Below, in pieces: positions 1 to 11,352 of a DNA stretch of 64,000 nt. Source of the DNA: Cystobasidiopsis lactophilus. Taxonomy: Eukaryota; Basidiomycota; Agaricostilbomycetes; Agaricostilbales; Chionosphaeraceae. Each line of letters opens with the position of its first letter. Within the stretch, counting starts at the first letter, position 1. The notes under the pieces were generated by a model. It was not told where the DNA came from. It ran no database searches and saw nothing but the letters and a program-made list of their open reading frames with translations. Location: positions 1,426,001 to 1,490,000 of the forward strand of contig BCIO01000002.1 in NCBI GenBank assembly GCA_001599975.1, given 5' to 3'. The translations under genes and the position numbers were made by a program.

Positions 1-268
1 TTTCAATGGTGGCCGGTTGCAGCTCCAAAGAACCTGGGAGAATGGCATTCTTGGAAGCGACGATCAGCTTGCTCATGGAGAAGGCGGCATCAAAGTCTGG
101 GGCAGGACAAAAAGTTCGCCTGGCGACCTCTCGTTTTTGTTGGGCTCGAGAAATGCTGGTGCAAACCAAGTGTGGAGTGATATGATTGTCTTTTGCAAGG
201 TCATTATTGTACATGATTATGGCTTAAAAGTGTCCAAATGGGCAGAGCGCCACTCAAAAGGAAGCCAT

Positions 269-1467
269 CTATTTGCCGGGGAGCTCGACGATGGCGGGGC
301 CGGCGAGGATGTTGTCGTCGGTGATGGAGGTGTTGGACGAGGTCAAAACAACGTAGGTCTGGCCGGCGAATCCCTCTGCGAAGCGTAAAGGGCGTCGAGT
401 AAGAAAATTGCCTTTAAGAGCGCAGAAAAGAGCCTCACCTGGGATCTGGACGAGCATCTTCGAGGGGTCGTAGAGACCGAACTGGGTGTTGGTCAAAGAG
501 ACCCAGCCGGCATAGATGGGGCTAGTGCCAGCAATGGAAGACATGTTGGCAGGGGTGACCTTGATCCAGTCGAGGGGCTTGAGGTCCTGGTACTTCATGA
601 CGGAGAGGCCGGGGAAGGCCTTGACGGGCAGAGCGGCGTTGCTCGAGGGGCAGCCAGTGATGAAGCCGGCGGCCAGCGAGTAGACCTCGTCGAAGTCTGA
701 GAAAAGGAACAGTCAGCAATGTGAAAGGAAAATGCAATCCATGGCAGCGGAGCTCACCAAGAGGAGTGTCAAGGGGAGCGGGGAAGGGGTCGCTGCCAGC
801 CTGGCCGCGGATGTAGGAGGCGTGCCTGGACTCGACGGTGAGAACGGCGCCGGCAATGGTCAAGTAGGTCTGCAAGAGGAGCCAAAGTTAGAGGCAGCAG
901 GCGAAAGCGGAAAGCGAAGAAGCTCACCTTGTCCACAATGCTGGCGGCGGCTCCCAAGTAGGCCGAAACACCGACACCCTCAAGGATGGCAGCGGTGGCG
1001 ATGAACGACTTGACATCGGTGTAGCCGAAGTCGTCTGTTCAGGGAAGTGATGAGACTCGCTGGAAGGCAGGCTTGCAGAGGGTAATACTCACAAGTGCAG
1101 GCAGCAACGGGGGTGCTGTTGAGCGAGGAGATGGCGCCGGTGAGGAAGGCGACGTGGGTGGCCTCATGGCCGCCAATCTCGGCAATGCGAGGGCGAACGC
1201 TCGAGTCGAAGCCGGCGTTGGTGAAGTCAGAGTCAGAGTACTTGGCGAGACCCTGGCGGTAGAAGGTGTCCTCGAGGTGCTCCAAGGTCAAGGCGTCTGT
1301 GGAAAGCAAGAAATGTGAGTGGCGAAAACATGCGGCGGCGCTGAAGATGGCTTACACTGGAGAATGGCGATGTCGTTGATGCCACTGTCGCTCTGCCTCT
1401 TGGAGACGGGGGCAGCAACGGCGGCGGAGGCAAGAGCCAAGACGGAGAGGGAGAGAGCAGATTTCAT
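269..1467 (-). CDS. Secreted ferritin-like domain protein (Rds1-like)
   Basis: The start at 1467 opens a signal peptide (MKSALSLSVLALASAAVAA) followed by a KR dibasic site that could be cut by a Kex2-type protease. After an intron the protein reads YALTLEHLEDTFYRQGL, then an E-I-G-G-H-E-x-T-H stretch. This spacing of Glu and His is typical of the fungal Rds1/ferritin-2 fold family, whose members are stress- or stage-induced and of unclear biochemistry. Later exons keep family-like segments (AAASIVDK, AVLTVESRHASYIRG, DFDEVYSLAAGFITGCPSS), and the last exon ends in AGPAIVELPGK. I count about six exons. Metal binding is inferred from the family. No adjacent partner gene is evident. Confidence 0.85.
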
Positions 1468-3151
1468 GTTGACTTCAGGAGTGTTGAGCTTTGGAATTCT
1501 GAGGGAAAGAAAGGTGAATCGAGCAGGTCGAGCAGCCCAAATGTGCGGTTACGACACATCGTGCGATGAGAGGAACCCGGCTGAGCCGACGAGTGGCCTT
1601 TCATTTGGTCCTTTTTGGCACTTTTGGAAGACTGTCTCCGCGCTGGAAGCCCAGCCAGTGTCTTTCGCGCGAGAGGTGGGGTGAGACGTCATGCTTCGAA
1701 GGGATTGCCATTAGGCGACCTTCCAAATCTCAGGCACGGTGTCGCCCGATTGCCCTCAGGCAATGACGACTTGCCGGGGTAAGCCTTTTTTAAGGGGCCG
1801 GGCTTAACAATATCACTCGCCTTGGGCTCCAAATAGCTGGCCGACCCATACTTAGGGTCAGGCGGAACATGACCCGATGAAGGTGAGACAGAAAGCAGGC
1901 CAGGGAAGCGAATTTTCACCCAGGGCTAATGAGATTTGGGCAGGCAGGGCATCGGCTAGCTCTCCGATGCGACAACACGTCTTGCACACAAGTCGAGGCA
2001 GCAAATGGTGGCCAATAGGAAACACCACAGCTCGAGTGCACCGATGGTTCATGCGATTTCACGTGCATAATTTTGTTCGCTGACTTTGCGATCCCTCAGC
2101 TGTCGCCTTTCTAGAATTATTACTCTGTGCTGCCATGCGGAGTGCGTGCTCTCGAAAGATTTCCTCGGACTCCGAGCCCAACCGTTTCGAGGCGCTCTCG
2201 TCCGAGCCAACTTGCGCGCAAACCGAGACATCGACAACACGCCGTTTCGTAGCAGCGTGTTCGAGCTGGGCTTTTGATTCGCATTACCTCCCCTATTGCA
2301 CTGCCATCATGGTGTCTTGTCCGGCTCGCGCTGCATCGAATTTGGGCTGAAGTGACGATTGTCTTCTGTCGATACCTGGCCAATAATGACACATTTGCGC
2401 GCCCATTATACTTCTGCTGCAAGTCAAGAGATGTATGCGTCTCCAGCCACTCGCCGAAGAAGGGTCTCGCTACCCAAACCATGGCAATTCATGTTCAGCT
2501 AGCGTCGCCACCAACTTCCAGGGCCAACTGGCCCGCATCAGCAATGGCTCGATCCATTTTGCTCTTCTTCACGCGCAAGCACAACTGCCCACAGCTGTCA
2601 GCTTGTCTGGTCTCCTGTCTTGGACGGACGAAACGCAACTCCTCTATCGCTCCTCAACCTTCAAGACAATTGGGCGCCTCGGCCCAACCTTTCGCGCCTC
2701 AGTCTTCTGCACGACGACAAGCAAGGCATTCTCGTTTGGGCTATACCAGGTAGCCAGCGAAAGAGCCCAGCCAGCTATCACAGGTGGCGCGCGCACTGGG
2801 CCAAGAGCTTTGTCCGCCTTCGTACATAAAACCAGCGCATGCAATCCTCCGGGCAGCCTCATGCCCATGAATGAGCTGTACGCCTTCGAGAGCACAAACC
2901 AGCCAAGCTGAGCCAGCGACAAAGAATAGTCGCCGTCCGGACCTCTTCCCACGTCGCCGACTCCTTCTTTGTTCACGTACAACCGCAGAAAGGTGGAACC
3001 GGGCTGTCCTCCGACGTCGTCACCCAAGGGCCTGCAGCTTGGCCACCCCTACAAGCATGGCCCAACGCTGTTCAACGAGCGCATAATAAGGGGACCTCGC
3101 CCCTTCAGCTTGTTGTTTTTCGTAGAACGCTTTCTTCCCTAGGCTGCCGGC
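1468..3151. other. Long intergenic stretch with no convincing gene
   Basis: This 1.7 kb gap separates two divergent genes and must hold both promoters. Open frames of 100-160 codons overlap on both strands between about 2270 and 3030. None resembles a known family, and none has a start, splice sites and frame that agree. A short exon-rich orphan gene cannot be ruled out. Confidence 0.5.
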
Positions 3152-6100
3152 ATGCAGAGCGTGTCCCAGCTGTCACCCATGACATCAATTGCTGGCCTGT
3201 CGTCGCTGGATCGAGGACACACCAAGATGGCGGAGGACCAGGACGAGACGAGGCTGGCTGCGGCCTCCATTCGGGCTTCCCTTTCGACCTTCTCCTTTGC
3301 CGCGCCGCCAACGCTGGCACCATACCAAGATGTTGCTCAACCACCTTCCCCCAGATCAGTGCCAGTCACCCCGGCCTTGGACGACGACGACGACGTGCCG
3401 AATTATTTCGCCAAGCTGCAGCTAGCGCCTGGGGGCTCGGACGACGCGACGACGGCCATGCTGCCGCCTCCTGTGCCTCTTCCAGACCTCATCAGGCTGC
3501 AGCACTCCTCGGGTACGTCTCCGTTGGCTGTGCTTCCGGCCTTTGAAACATTGAGTTGAATTCATGCGAACGCAGCTCCGCCCACCGCCCTCCCGCCTCA
3601 AGCTGTCCCAGAGGATGTAGAGCTGTTTCGCAAGAGCTTGGGAAGGCTTTCAGCAGCAACGGGGGCCGCAGGACTTCTGGCTTTGGCTTCAATGCCGAGC
3701 AGCGAAACGGGCCCGTCCTCGCGGCGGTCGAGCATTGCCAGTTCAGACGGCTACCACTTCCACGGCCATGGGCGCTCCAGATCTACGTCCTACTCCGCCC
3801 AAATCAATCGCCGGCACTCGCGCAGAGGTAGCATTGCCTCTTTCGCTGGCTTCTCAGACCTCGGGATGCTTCCAGTGCACGCCGCGCCACCAAGCCTGTC
3901 GTCCGCCTCGGTCTCTGTCACCCATCTTGGCCACTCCGAGTCTCGAAGCAACGACCCCCACAACCTGATGAACGACGACATGCTGCCGGCGAATTTGGCG
4001 ACGCCCTTGCTCCCCGTTTCGTCGCCGATGGCCAAAGGGCACTCGGATCCAGGCTATCATTTGCAGCATCCTAACGACACCCGGCCTACGTTCACGCACC
4101 TTCCCAAATCAGACGTGCCTTTCCGCTTTCCATCACAGCCTGGTACGCCGTTCGACGAGCAGGAGGCATACTTCATGTCGAGGGAGAGCAGCTCGAACGG
4201 GCCTTCTGCCGAAGACGTGGCAGATGAAGCCGACAACAACCCCCTTTACGTGCTACTTTCGACGTGTCAAGAGCCCGAAGTCAAGGACGCCTGGCTTCGG
4301 GCTGGCCTCATCCTGCTGCCGCCGCGGTCCACCTTGCCCGATCCAGAAGACATGCTGGCGGAAACAACGTGGATCAAGGGCCATGCTTTTGAAGAGACGA
4401 AAAAGGACTCGGGTCTGTGGTCCAGCTTGGGGTACGACTGGAATTTGGGGATCCAAGGCGACACAGTCACTTTGCGGAATCGGGTGCCAAACCTCAACAC
4501 CCGCACTTCGCAGATCGCCCTCACCTCTGGGCCTTCTTCGCTGTCGGCACGACCGCCACCGTCGCTCCGGAACGTGTCCAGCAAGTCGGTCATTTCCGAC
4601 GTGCCCTTCCCTTCATCTCACGCCGAGTCGGAAGACGAAGACGAGATCTTGGTTCCTTACCGCCACCGCAGGGTCTCGCCTGCGTCAATCTCTGCGCCAA
4701 CCACCAGGACGTTACACATCAAGAGCGAAACCGTGGTCTATCGCCGAGCTCAACCCAAGCTGTCCCATTCTTCGTCGAATGCCTCGCTTGCCCAGTCCAT
4801 CTCCTCAGGCCCCACGCTTCGGCAAAAGCTCTCCTCTAGCAAGCTGAGGGCTTCGAGATGGCTTCAACGCGCCTCTTTTAGCAGATCCAATTTCAACATC
4901 GCGGCCATTCAAGAGAAGGCTTCCCCACCTAAGCCTCCGGAGGAGCCTGTGCTTGAACGATTGAGGGTGCTCAGTGTGGACTCGGAAATCTGGGCCTGGA
5001 CGGGCCACATGCGGTCTTTCGAGGCCATCCAGCCCGGTCTGGTCACTAAAGAGCGAGAAGTGCCCAGCGTCCGCAACATCTATTCGCAAGTGCCATGCTG
5101 TCCCTACCCAATGCTCTCTAACATATCATCTATCGCAGGGACCTTGCGTTCTTTGTGGATCCTGAATATGACGACGACAACGCGGCCGCCGTGCAAGTGG
5201 TGATCAGGGAGATGGCGTCTCTGTGCCACCAGTTCGCGGCGCAGTTCGTTTACGTCAAAGGCTTTGAGAAGTACACCGCTCAGCGAATTCGGCGGGGTAT
5301 TCTGGACAAGATGTGGGGTGATTTGGTCGAGCTCTTCGATGCGTCGACCAAACTTTTCCAGATGATCGAGAAGTGGGTCGTCCCCAAGCGCGTTCACTTG
5401 CTGGCCGCTAATACTAAAGTCCTTCTAGCGTCGTCCTTGGCTTTATCCACCGCAAGATCTACTTCCAGTCGATCATGCCGCTATACGCCATCGAAAACAG
5501 CCGCATCAACATGATCACGGCGCACTACCGGGAGCACTTTGAACTGGAAGACTTTGCAGTGGCCGACCACGTCGACTGCAGCCGCGCCATCGCCATCTTG
5601 GGTCAGCTCGTCGTTCCCAATTGGAGCCGTGATTTGCTGTCCGAGGCCGCCTTCGAGCGCCTGCACCTACTGACCGAGCACGTCCCCGATCACGACGCTT
5701 TCGTCAGCGCTGTTGTCGACGCTCGGACGCCTTTCGACACCATCACGATTCTGCGGATGGCTATCGACGAGTTGGTCAAGTCGGCTGATGGTGCAGCCGG
5801 GTCTCGCACGACGGGCACCGACGAGCTGCTGCCTTTGCTGGCCTTTACCATTGTCCAGTCCAACCTCCAAAATCTGGAATCGCTGCTTTTTTACATCAAG
5901 AACTTCACGCAAAGCTCTCTGGGTGCTGAATACGAGTGCGTTTATTACTCTCCCTTGCACTCCTCTCTTGCTTACTTTCGTGCGAACAGGTGGTCGGTAG
6001 CGACATTCCAAGCCGCTGTGGCCTATTTGCGCACGGATCCCTTGGCCAACACTGGTTCCGCACTCAGCACCAGCCCCCTTTCTGTGAATGTTCGCCGGCC

Positions 6101-7424
6101 CAGTCCTCTCACCCGGCGTCACACAGACGACCGTCTGCATTCACCTGAGCGCCCACATCTCAACAGGCGCCTCACAGCGGTCTCACCACTTCTGCGAGCG
6201 CACTCTGGCTCGCGCTTGTCATCCGAGAGCATGCTCGGCTCGCTATCCCTCGCGTCCAAGTCGACCACCTCTCTTCTCGACCTCAATGATGAACGTAGAG
6301 CGAGCCTTTATGCTCGTCGGACGATGGCAGACAAGCACGTGCCGTCTGACCTGAACGACTTGCTGGGCACCTCGCCCGGTAGCCGTAGGCGGCGCCCATC
6401 GGACGCCAGCAGCATACGCTCCCAGCCGCTTCCAGAGTTGTCTGAAGGCCCCGTCTTATCCAAGTCGGCGGAGGAGCCTAACGACTTCGGGACGATGCGT
6501 CCTGCGCGGCGCCCGACCCGCGGAAGCATCGATAGCAGCATGCTCTTCGACGCGGCCAGCTTGCACAGCTCCGTCAACAGCGATCGGGACTCCTTTGATC
6601 TACACAGCGAGCTGCTCATTCGACCGCAAATCGTTTTGAAGGCCACCAACAGCAGCAGCCGCATGAACCGGCAGTCGCTGTCAGTGGACGGTTCGGACGT
6701 GGTGCTGCCCAGTCGCCCGATTCGTCAGCTGGGGGTTCAGGGCAGCGACATGCGTCGCAATGGGAGCGAACCCGGTGCCAAACGCAACAGCGTGGACTCT
6801 TGGAGCAGCTTGTTTGGCCGGTCGCCTGCGGCAGTGTCGGATCGGCCCTCGTCCATGGCCTCGCCGCGGTCTTCTTCGCCTGCAGACAACAGCACAGAAG
6901 AGGATTGGTTGGGGTGGACACGGCGGCGGCTGTCCAGCGTCACGTCGCTGGGATCGTTCTCGTCACTGGACGGCAGCCATCAGCACACCCGCCGAGGCTC
7001 GGACGCACCCTTGAACAGCGAGAAGTCGGATCTCCACTCCAAGCAGCTGAACCGCACCTATTCACTTGACGATACCGACTTGTCGACTCGAAGAGAGGCC
7101 ATGCCGCACGCGCTCATGCGCAGCGGCAATCGCCCTCGCCCACTCTCTTCCATCTCTATCACCTCCTCTGGCTCGGAACACTCGGTCACTTCGACACCGC
7201 CAGTTGTTTCTCCTGTCTTCCAGACCCCAAGCACGAATCCTCCGCGGCGCCGCCACCGGTCAGGAAGGCTTCGACGAGATCTGCTGGCCAGCGCCACCTC
7301 GGCGACTTTGCCGCCGCATATCGACTTCGCTACCGCTTCCACCATGAGCCCTCCAGCATTCCGGCCTGTCCATTCTCCTATAAGGGAGACATTCAATCCC
7401 GTCGAGCCCATCGGCTTGCCTTGA
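3152..7424 (+). CDS. VPS9-domain protein, putative Rab5-type GEF
   Basis: A large, mostly disordered serine-rich protein with a central VPS9 domain. The start at 3152 opens a Ser/Pro/Asp-rich leader. The intron from about 3514 joins it to a long low-complexity exon with many RRxS-like phosphosites. The VPS9 core spans roughly 5160-6060 over several exons. It includes FVYVKGFEKYTAQRIRRGIL, then DELLPLLAFTIVQSNLQNLE and LLFYIKNFTQSSLGAEY. The acidic residue before LLPLL and the following hydrophobic helix match the catalytic segment of Rabex-5/Vps9 proteins, which load GTP on Rab5/Vps21 at endosomes. No CUE domain is visible, so it is closer to Muk1-like VPS9 proteins than to Vps9 itself. The C-terminal 400 residues are Ser/Arg-rich. 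Stop at 7424. Confidence 0.85.
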
Positions 7425-7811
7425 AGCCTAATCTGTCGCCGTTTATCTTCCTATTTCGACTTCGCCTTTTTGCCGCTTCCCCGTCCACCCACTTTCCGAC
7501 TTTGTGAAGAAGTTTCGTCTTTCTTTCCTGCGGGCCACTTCAAGTGACATGTACAATCGACGTCCAAATCACCCATTCACTCAGATATCCTAGAGGTGGC
7601 GACTTTCCTCTCCCACTGCTTCAGCCTTTTCTCTCCTCCACGATATACCACGACCTTACACGCCGCAATCTTGCAGAGCAAACATGTAGATTAGAACATT
7701 AATTCAGGGCTTGGGCAAATGCAGTTCATCTCCTCCTCGGCACAAATATCATGGGTCGCACTACTTGGCGTTCAGCATGGTCAATTGCACGCGCTGGGAA
7801 GTCTATGGCAA
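7425..7811. other. Convergent 3' intergenic region
   Basis: About 390 bases between two stops facing each other. It is pyrimidine-rich on the plus strand after the VPS9-domain gene and probably holds both 3' untranslated regions. I see no gene or repeat. Confidence 0.6.
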
Positions 7812-9654
7812 TCAGAGCTCTTCGTCGTCGCCTTCTTGAGGCTCCGCTTGTTCGTCGACGATCGCAAGGTGGTCAATGTCATCCAGCAGCTCGTCCATGC
7901 GGATCTGAGAGGTCAATAGAAGTAAGCAGCTATCTCTAAGAAGTGTGGATGAGGCCTTGTTCACCTGCGGGAAGTCGTCATCTGCTCCGTCGGTGTCTGC
8001 GATGGACGCGGTGTCTGACTCGACGTCCATCGCTTCCGGATCTCTTCGCTTGGGCCTGGCCTTGTACAGGTTGACCGCCGTGCGCATCTCCTCGTCCTCC
8101 TCCAGATCCTGCAAGAAGCGCTCAAAGTCGGCCTCGGCCCTAGCCTGCTCAATGCCCGCTTGCTTCTTGCCGCCCGAGCCCTTGGTCCGACCAAGGCCGG
8201 TGTGGTCGCCTTCGAGGTCAATCTCCTTGGCCATGGTCTTGACGCGCCATTTTCTGGGCTTGGCCTTCTTTCTGCGTTCGGGGTAGGTCTTGCGGACAAG
8301 GATGACCTGGGGCACGGCGTTCGGGTCGAGCTCGTCCCAGGCCGAGGAGTTGAAGTTGGATGACGTCAAAAGGTAGCCGAGCACAGTGTCGCCGGGCTTA
8401 AGAATGGCGCCGAGGTGAGTGCGGGTGTGGAAGATGGCGTCCGAGTCCATGTTGGATGAGACGGGGGTGACTTGGGCGTCGGCCAGAAGCAGCTTGCCGC
8501 GGTTGGCCGTCTTGGGCGGGTGATGCGAAGGTTCGATGTCCAAGACGACAAACTCGGTGCAGCCGGCCGGGCAGTCTGACAGGGCGGCAAAGGGTGCTCG
8601 CCAGTAGATGGGCGCCGCAATTTCAGCCGTGGCCAATGTGACTGGGTCGACCAGATGGAGCGAGTTGCCGACTCGGCTGCAGACAGTGAGCTGGTTGATG
8701 TGCGACAGACTGTTGGCGAGCTTCTTGGGCAAGCAAACCAGGTCGTCCTTGCAAATGGGGATGATCTCCACGCTGTAAGTCGACTTGTAGTTGGTGGTAG
8801 AATTCTGGACGTCGAGCGAGATGAGCTGCTCGGACGCCTTCATTCGGACAGGGGCCACGGCGGTCAGGAAGTCGACCATCTTAAGCGCATGCTGCCGGGA
8901 AGCGTAGAAAAAGTCGAGGCCATCCTTGACCTGGCGAATGGAGACCGTGTCTTTGTCCGCGCCGTGCTTGAGGATAAGTTGCTCCAGGAACAAGAAGGTA
9001 CGCTTGTGGTTGACCTTCTGGCGGATCTGGACGAGGGCCCGCCAGGTATTCTTGGCCGCGAGCCGAGCGCACTCCTGGCATTGGGTGTACTGGATGACGA
9101 ATTCGATCTCGAACACTTGCTGCAACACCGTTCCCGTGAGCACCTGCATTCAAAGTCAGCATTCCGAGAGTTGAGGGGCTATGAGCAGTCGCCAAAACGC
9201 ACCTCCTTCTGCACCGTCAATTTTAACCGCAACCTCTTGCTGTGGGGTTCCGTCCAAATGAAGCCAGCGTCGATCAACCGGACTTCCTTGAGACCTTTCA
9301 GCTTCCTCAGGCAGATGGCCAGCAGTTCGCGGGACTCGAGGTCGGCCAAGAGCCAGGTGTTGGGAGGGGAGAGGTAGCGCTCGCAGTTCTTGCAGAAGTT
9401 GACGGTCGCCTGCTTGGGAATGCTCTCCGTGATGTCGATGCTGTTCCTCAGGCAAGCTACGCAGAGCCCAGCATTGTCTGTTTGCCACCAAAAGACCCGT
9501 GCAAAGTCAGCAAAAAAATCCTGCCAGTTTCTGCATGATGCCTCGAGGCCGACGCACTGGGTTGAATTGGGTCTCCGCAGCTGGCGCAAAGGATGTAGCT
9601 CTTCTGCGTCGAAGGGCCAGCAGCCAAGTTCAAAGGCACAGAATCGACCTCCAT
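7812..9654 (-). CDS. NMD3: 60S ribosomal export adaptor NMD3
   Basis: Nmd3 binds the pre-60S subunit and supplies the nuclear export signal read by Crm1. The start at 9654 gives MEVDSVPLN and leads into zinc-binding pairs ILCASCGDPIQP, LCVACLRNSID and FCKNCERYLSPP, the four-pair N-terminal zinc module of the family. The body has LADLESRELLAICLRKLKGL, FVIQYTQCQECARLAAKNTW and VRQKVNH-like segments typical of Nmd3, then the eIF5A/OB-like region (YSVEIIPICKDDLVCLPKKL). The acidic tail (DELLDDIDHLAI) resembles the leucine-type nuclear export signal. Introns interrupt it near 9565-9480, 9200-9140 and 7965-7910. The length is normal for the family. Confidence 0.95.
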
Positions 9655-10173
9655 CGTTGCACCTCTCCACAAGGCGCTGGCGACGAAACTTCGCCACCAT
9701 TTCACGTGCGAGGAAGCTGACTGAGCTCCCTCCCTCCTTTCCCTTTTGACAGCGACGACTTATTGCTGCGGCCATACTCTTGATCAGAAGGCAAGGAACG
9801 CGACGACCTTGAGAGCGAGTGGCATCGAGTTGCGCGCTCGATTTTGTCCGCTCGTAATGAATCCAGACCTCTAACTCTCGACTCTGGCTTTTGACTACGT
9901 GTGCGGATCTGACAGCGCGTTCTCTGATGCGTATGGCTGCACGGTGAACTCTAAACAACGACGTCTGCTCCGGCCGACTTCTCTGGCCAGAATTTGCCAA
10001 ATCCGTCTTGTTTTAATTTACTGCTCTTGTGTGCTTCCCTTTGGTCCCTAGCTTGCTTCCTCTTCTTCTCCAAGACTACCACTCGCTCTTCATCTCATCA
10101 AGCTTAATTCGAGCGCGGCAGCACAAAGACCGGCTCACCTTCCACTCTTTAACGTTCAGTTCCACTCAACACG
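9655..10173. other. Divergent promoter region between NMD3 and a secreted-protein gene
   Basis: 519 bases separate two start codons that point apart. The plus-strand half is pyrimidine-rich close to the secreted-protein start (runs of CTT/TCC near 10050-10150), which is common in fungal 5' leaders. No TATA box was seen and no ORF is supported. Confidence 0.5.
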
Positions 10174-11264
10174 ATGCGCAACTCCGCCTTGGTTCTGCTT
10201 TCCTTGTTCGCTGTCAGCGGCATTCATGCCTCGAGCATTCAAGTCGGCACTCCACGCCATTTACTCGAGAAGATCATAGGACCAGTCGGACTCTCTAAGA
10301 GAGGTGATGGCGTTCGTCTCTGCGCAGATCACCCAGCTCATTGTACATCTGTCAGCAGACGATGGCGTTTTCTCTGAGGACAACCTTATGGCCAAGATCG
10401 TCGCGCTACACGCACCGGGCGAGGAAGCCACCGCCCAAGTCGAGCGCCGCCAGATCACCGTCGAAAAGGTCTTCCACGGAGGAGCCGGCACACTCAAGCT
10501 CGAGGATCGCGAGTTGCATGCTCGTAACGCCACCTCTGGAGCTGGCAAACCCGACAAGTGGCACTTGGTCGGCGACGGTCCCAAGTCGGCCTCCCCCAAA
10601 TCCAGCGGCAGGAAGAACCATAATCAAAAGATGGCTTCTGCCTCCGCGGGGTCGCCTGCTGCTTCAGCTTCGGACTCGCCTTCAGTAGATCGTAAGGTTA
10701 AGCCTATCTGTGTGGCTTCATTCAGCTAATACTGTGTTGCAACCAGAATCAATCAAACCCAGGCCCCAAAAGATTGGTGTCGTTGCCCTTCCAATGGCCA
10801 GTCAAGGCATCATGGGCGCCAACTCTACCGACACGGCTGTGCCAGTGGCAGAGACCCAGTCCAGGGTAGCCGAAGCCATTGAACAACATGTTCAGGAGGC
10901 AGCAGTTGTTCAGCACTCTCTTGGCGCATCGGCCGCCCCAAGCTCTCAGCCAGCCGCGCAAGGTCCAGCTTCCCAGCCATCTCGTGGTGCCGGAGCACCT
11001 CCAGGACACGGCTTCCCAGGCGGTCCGTTGGGCCGCCCAACTCCCACTTTCATTCCCCAACCTCCTTCGTCTTTCCCTCCTCGTCAGCCAACCATGGTCA
11101 AGCGTCAAAAGCGCAATTTGGCCCAAGACCTATTGGAACATCTCAAGGAGAAGAGGACGGACGGGCCATTCGCCGCGCCGGTCGCCGCAGAATATCGTGA
11201 GCTTGCTCCCTCCTCAAACCGCGACACGACCTCGCAGCTGACCGTTTCTTATCAGTGTTGTAGT
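10174..11264 (+). CDS. Small secreted protein of unknown function
   Basis: The protein starts with a clear signal peptide (MRNSALVLLSLFAVSGIHAS) and has a dibasic KR site about 43 residues in, at the first intron (10304-10358). Exon 2 (10359-10691) holds an amphipathic segment (AKIVALHAPGEEATAQVERR). The last exon, from 10747, is rich in Ala, Pro, Gln and Ser, with basic residues near the end (VKRQKRNLAQDLLEHLKEKR). Splicing GTGAGC at about 11198 to the acceptor at 11256 gives a stop at 11264; if unspliced, the frame runs to 11390. There are almost no cysteines, unlike many effectors. I recognise no domain. The repeated dibasic sites would suit a processed precursor, which is an inference. 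Confidence 0.6.
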
Positions 11265-11352
11265 TTGACTTTGTCCTTGTTATTGGGAAACGTTGTATCT
11301 TGTTGTCTTGCAATCATACCCTGCTTCGTATCACACCTTTACCCCTTTCGCA

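Noticed and set aside
2274-3027. Overlapping 100-160 codon ORFs on both strands
   Set aside because: Opposing frames open over the same bases with no family features; typical of chance in GC-moderate DNA.
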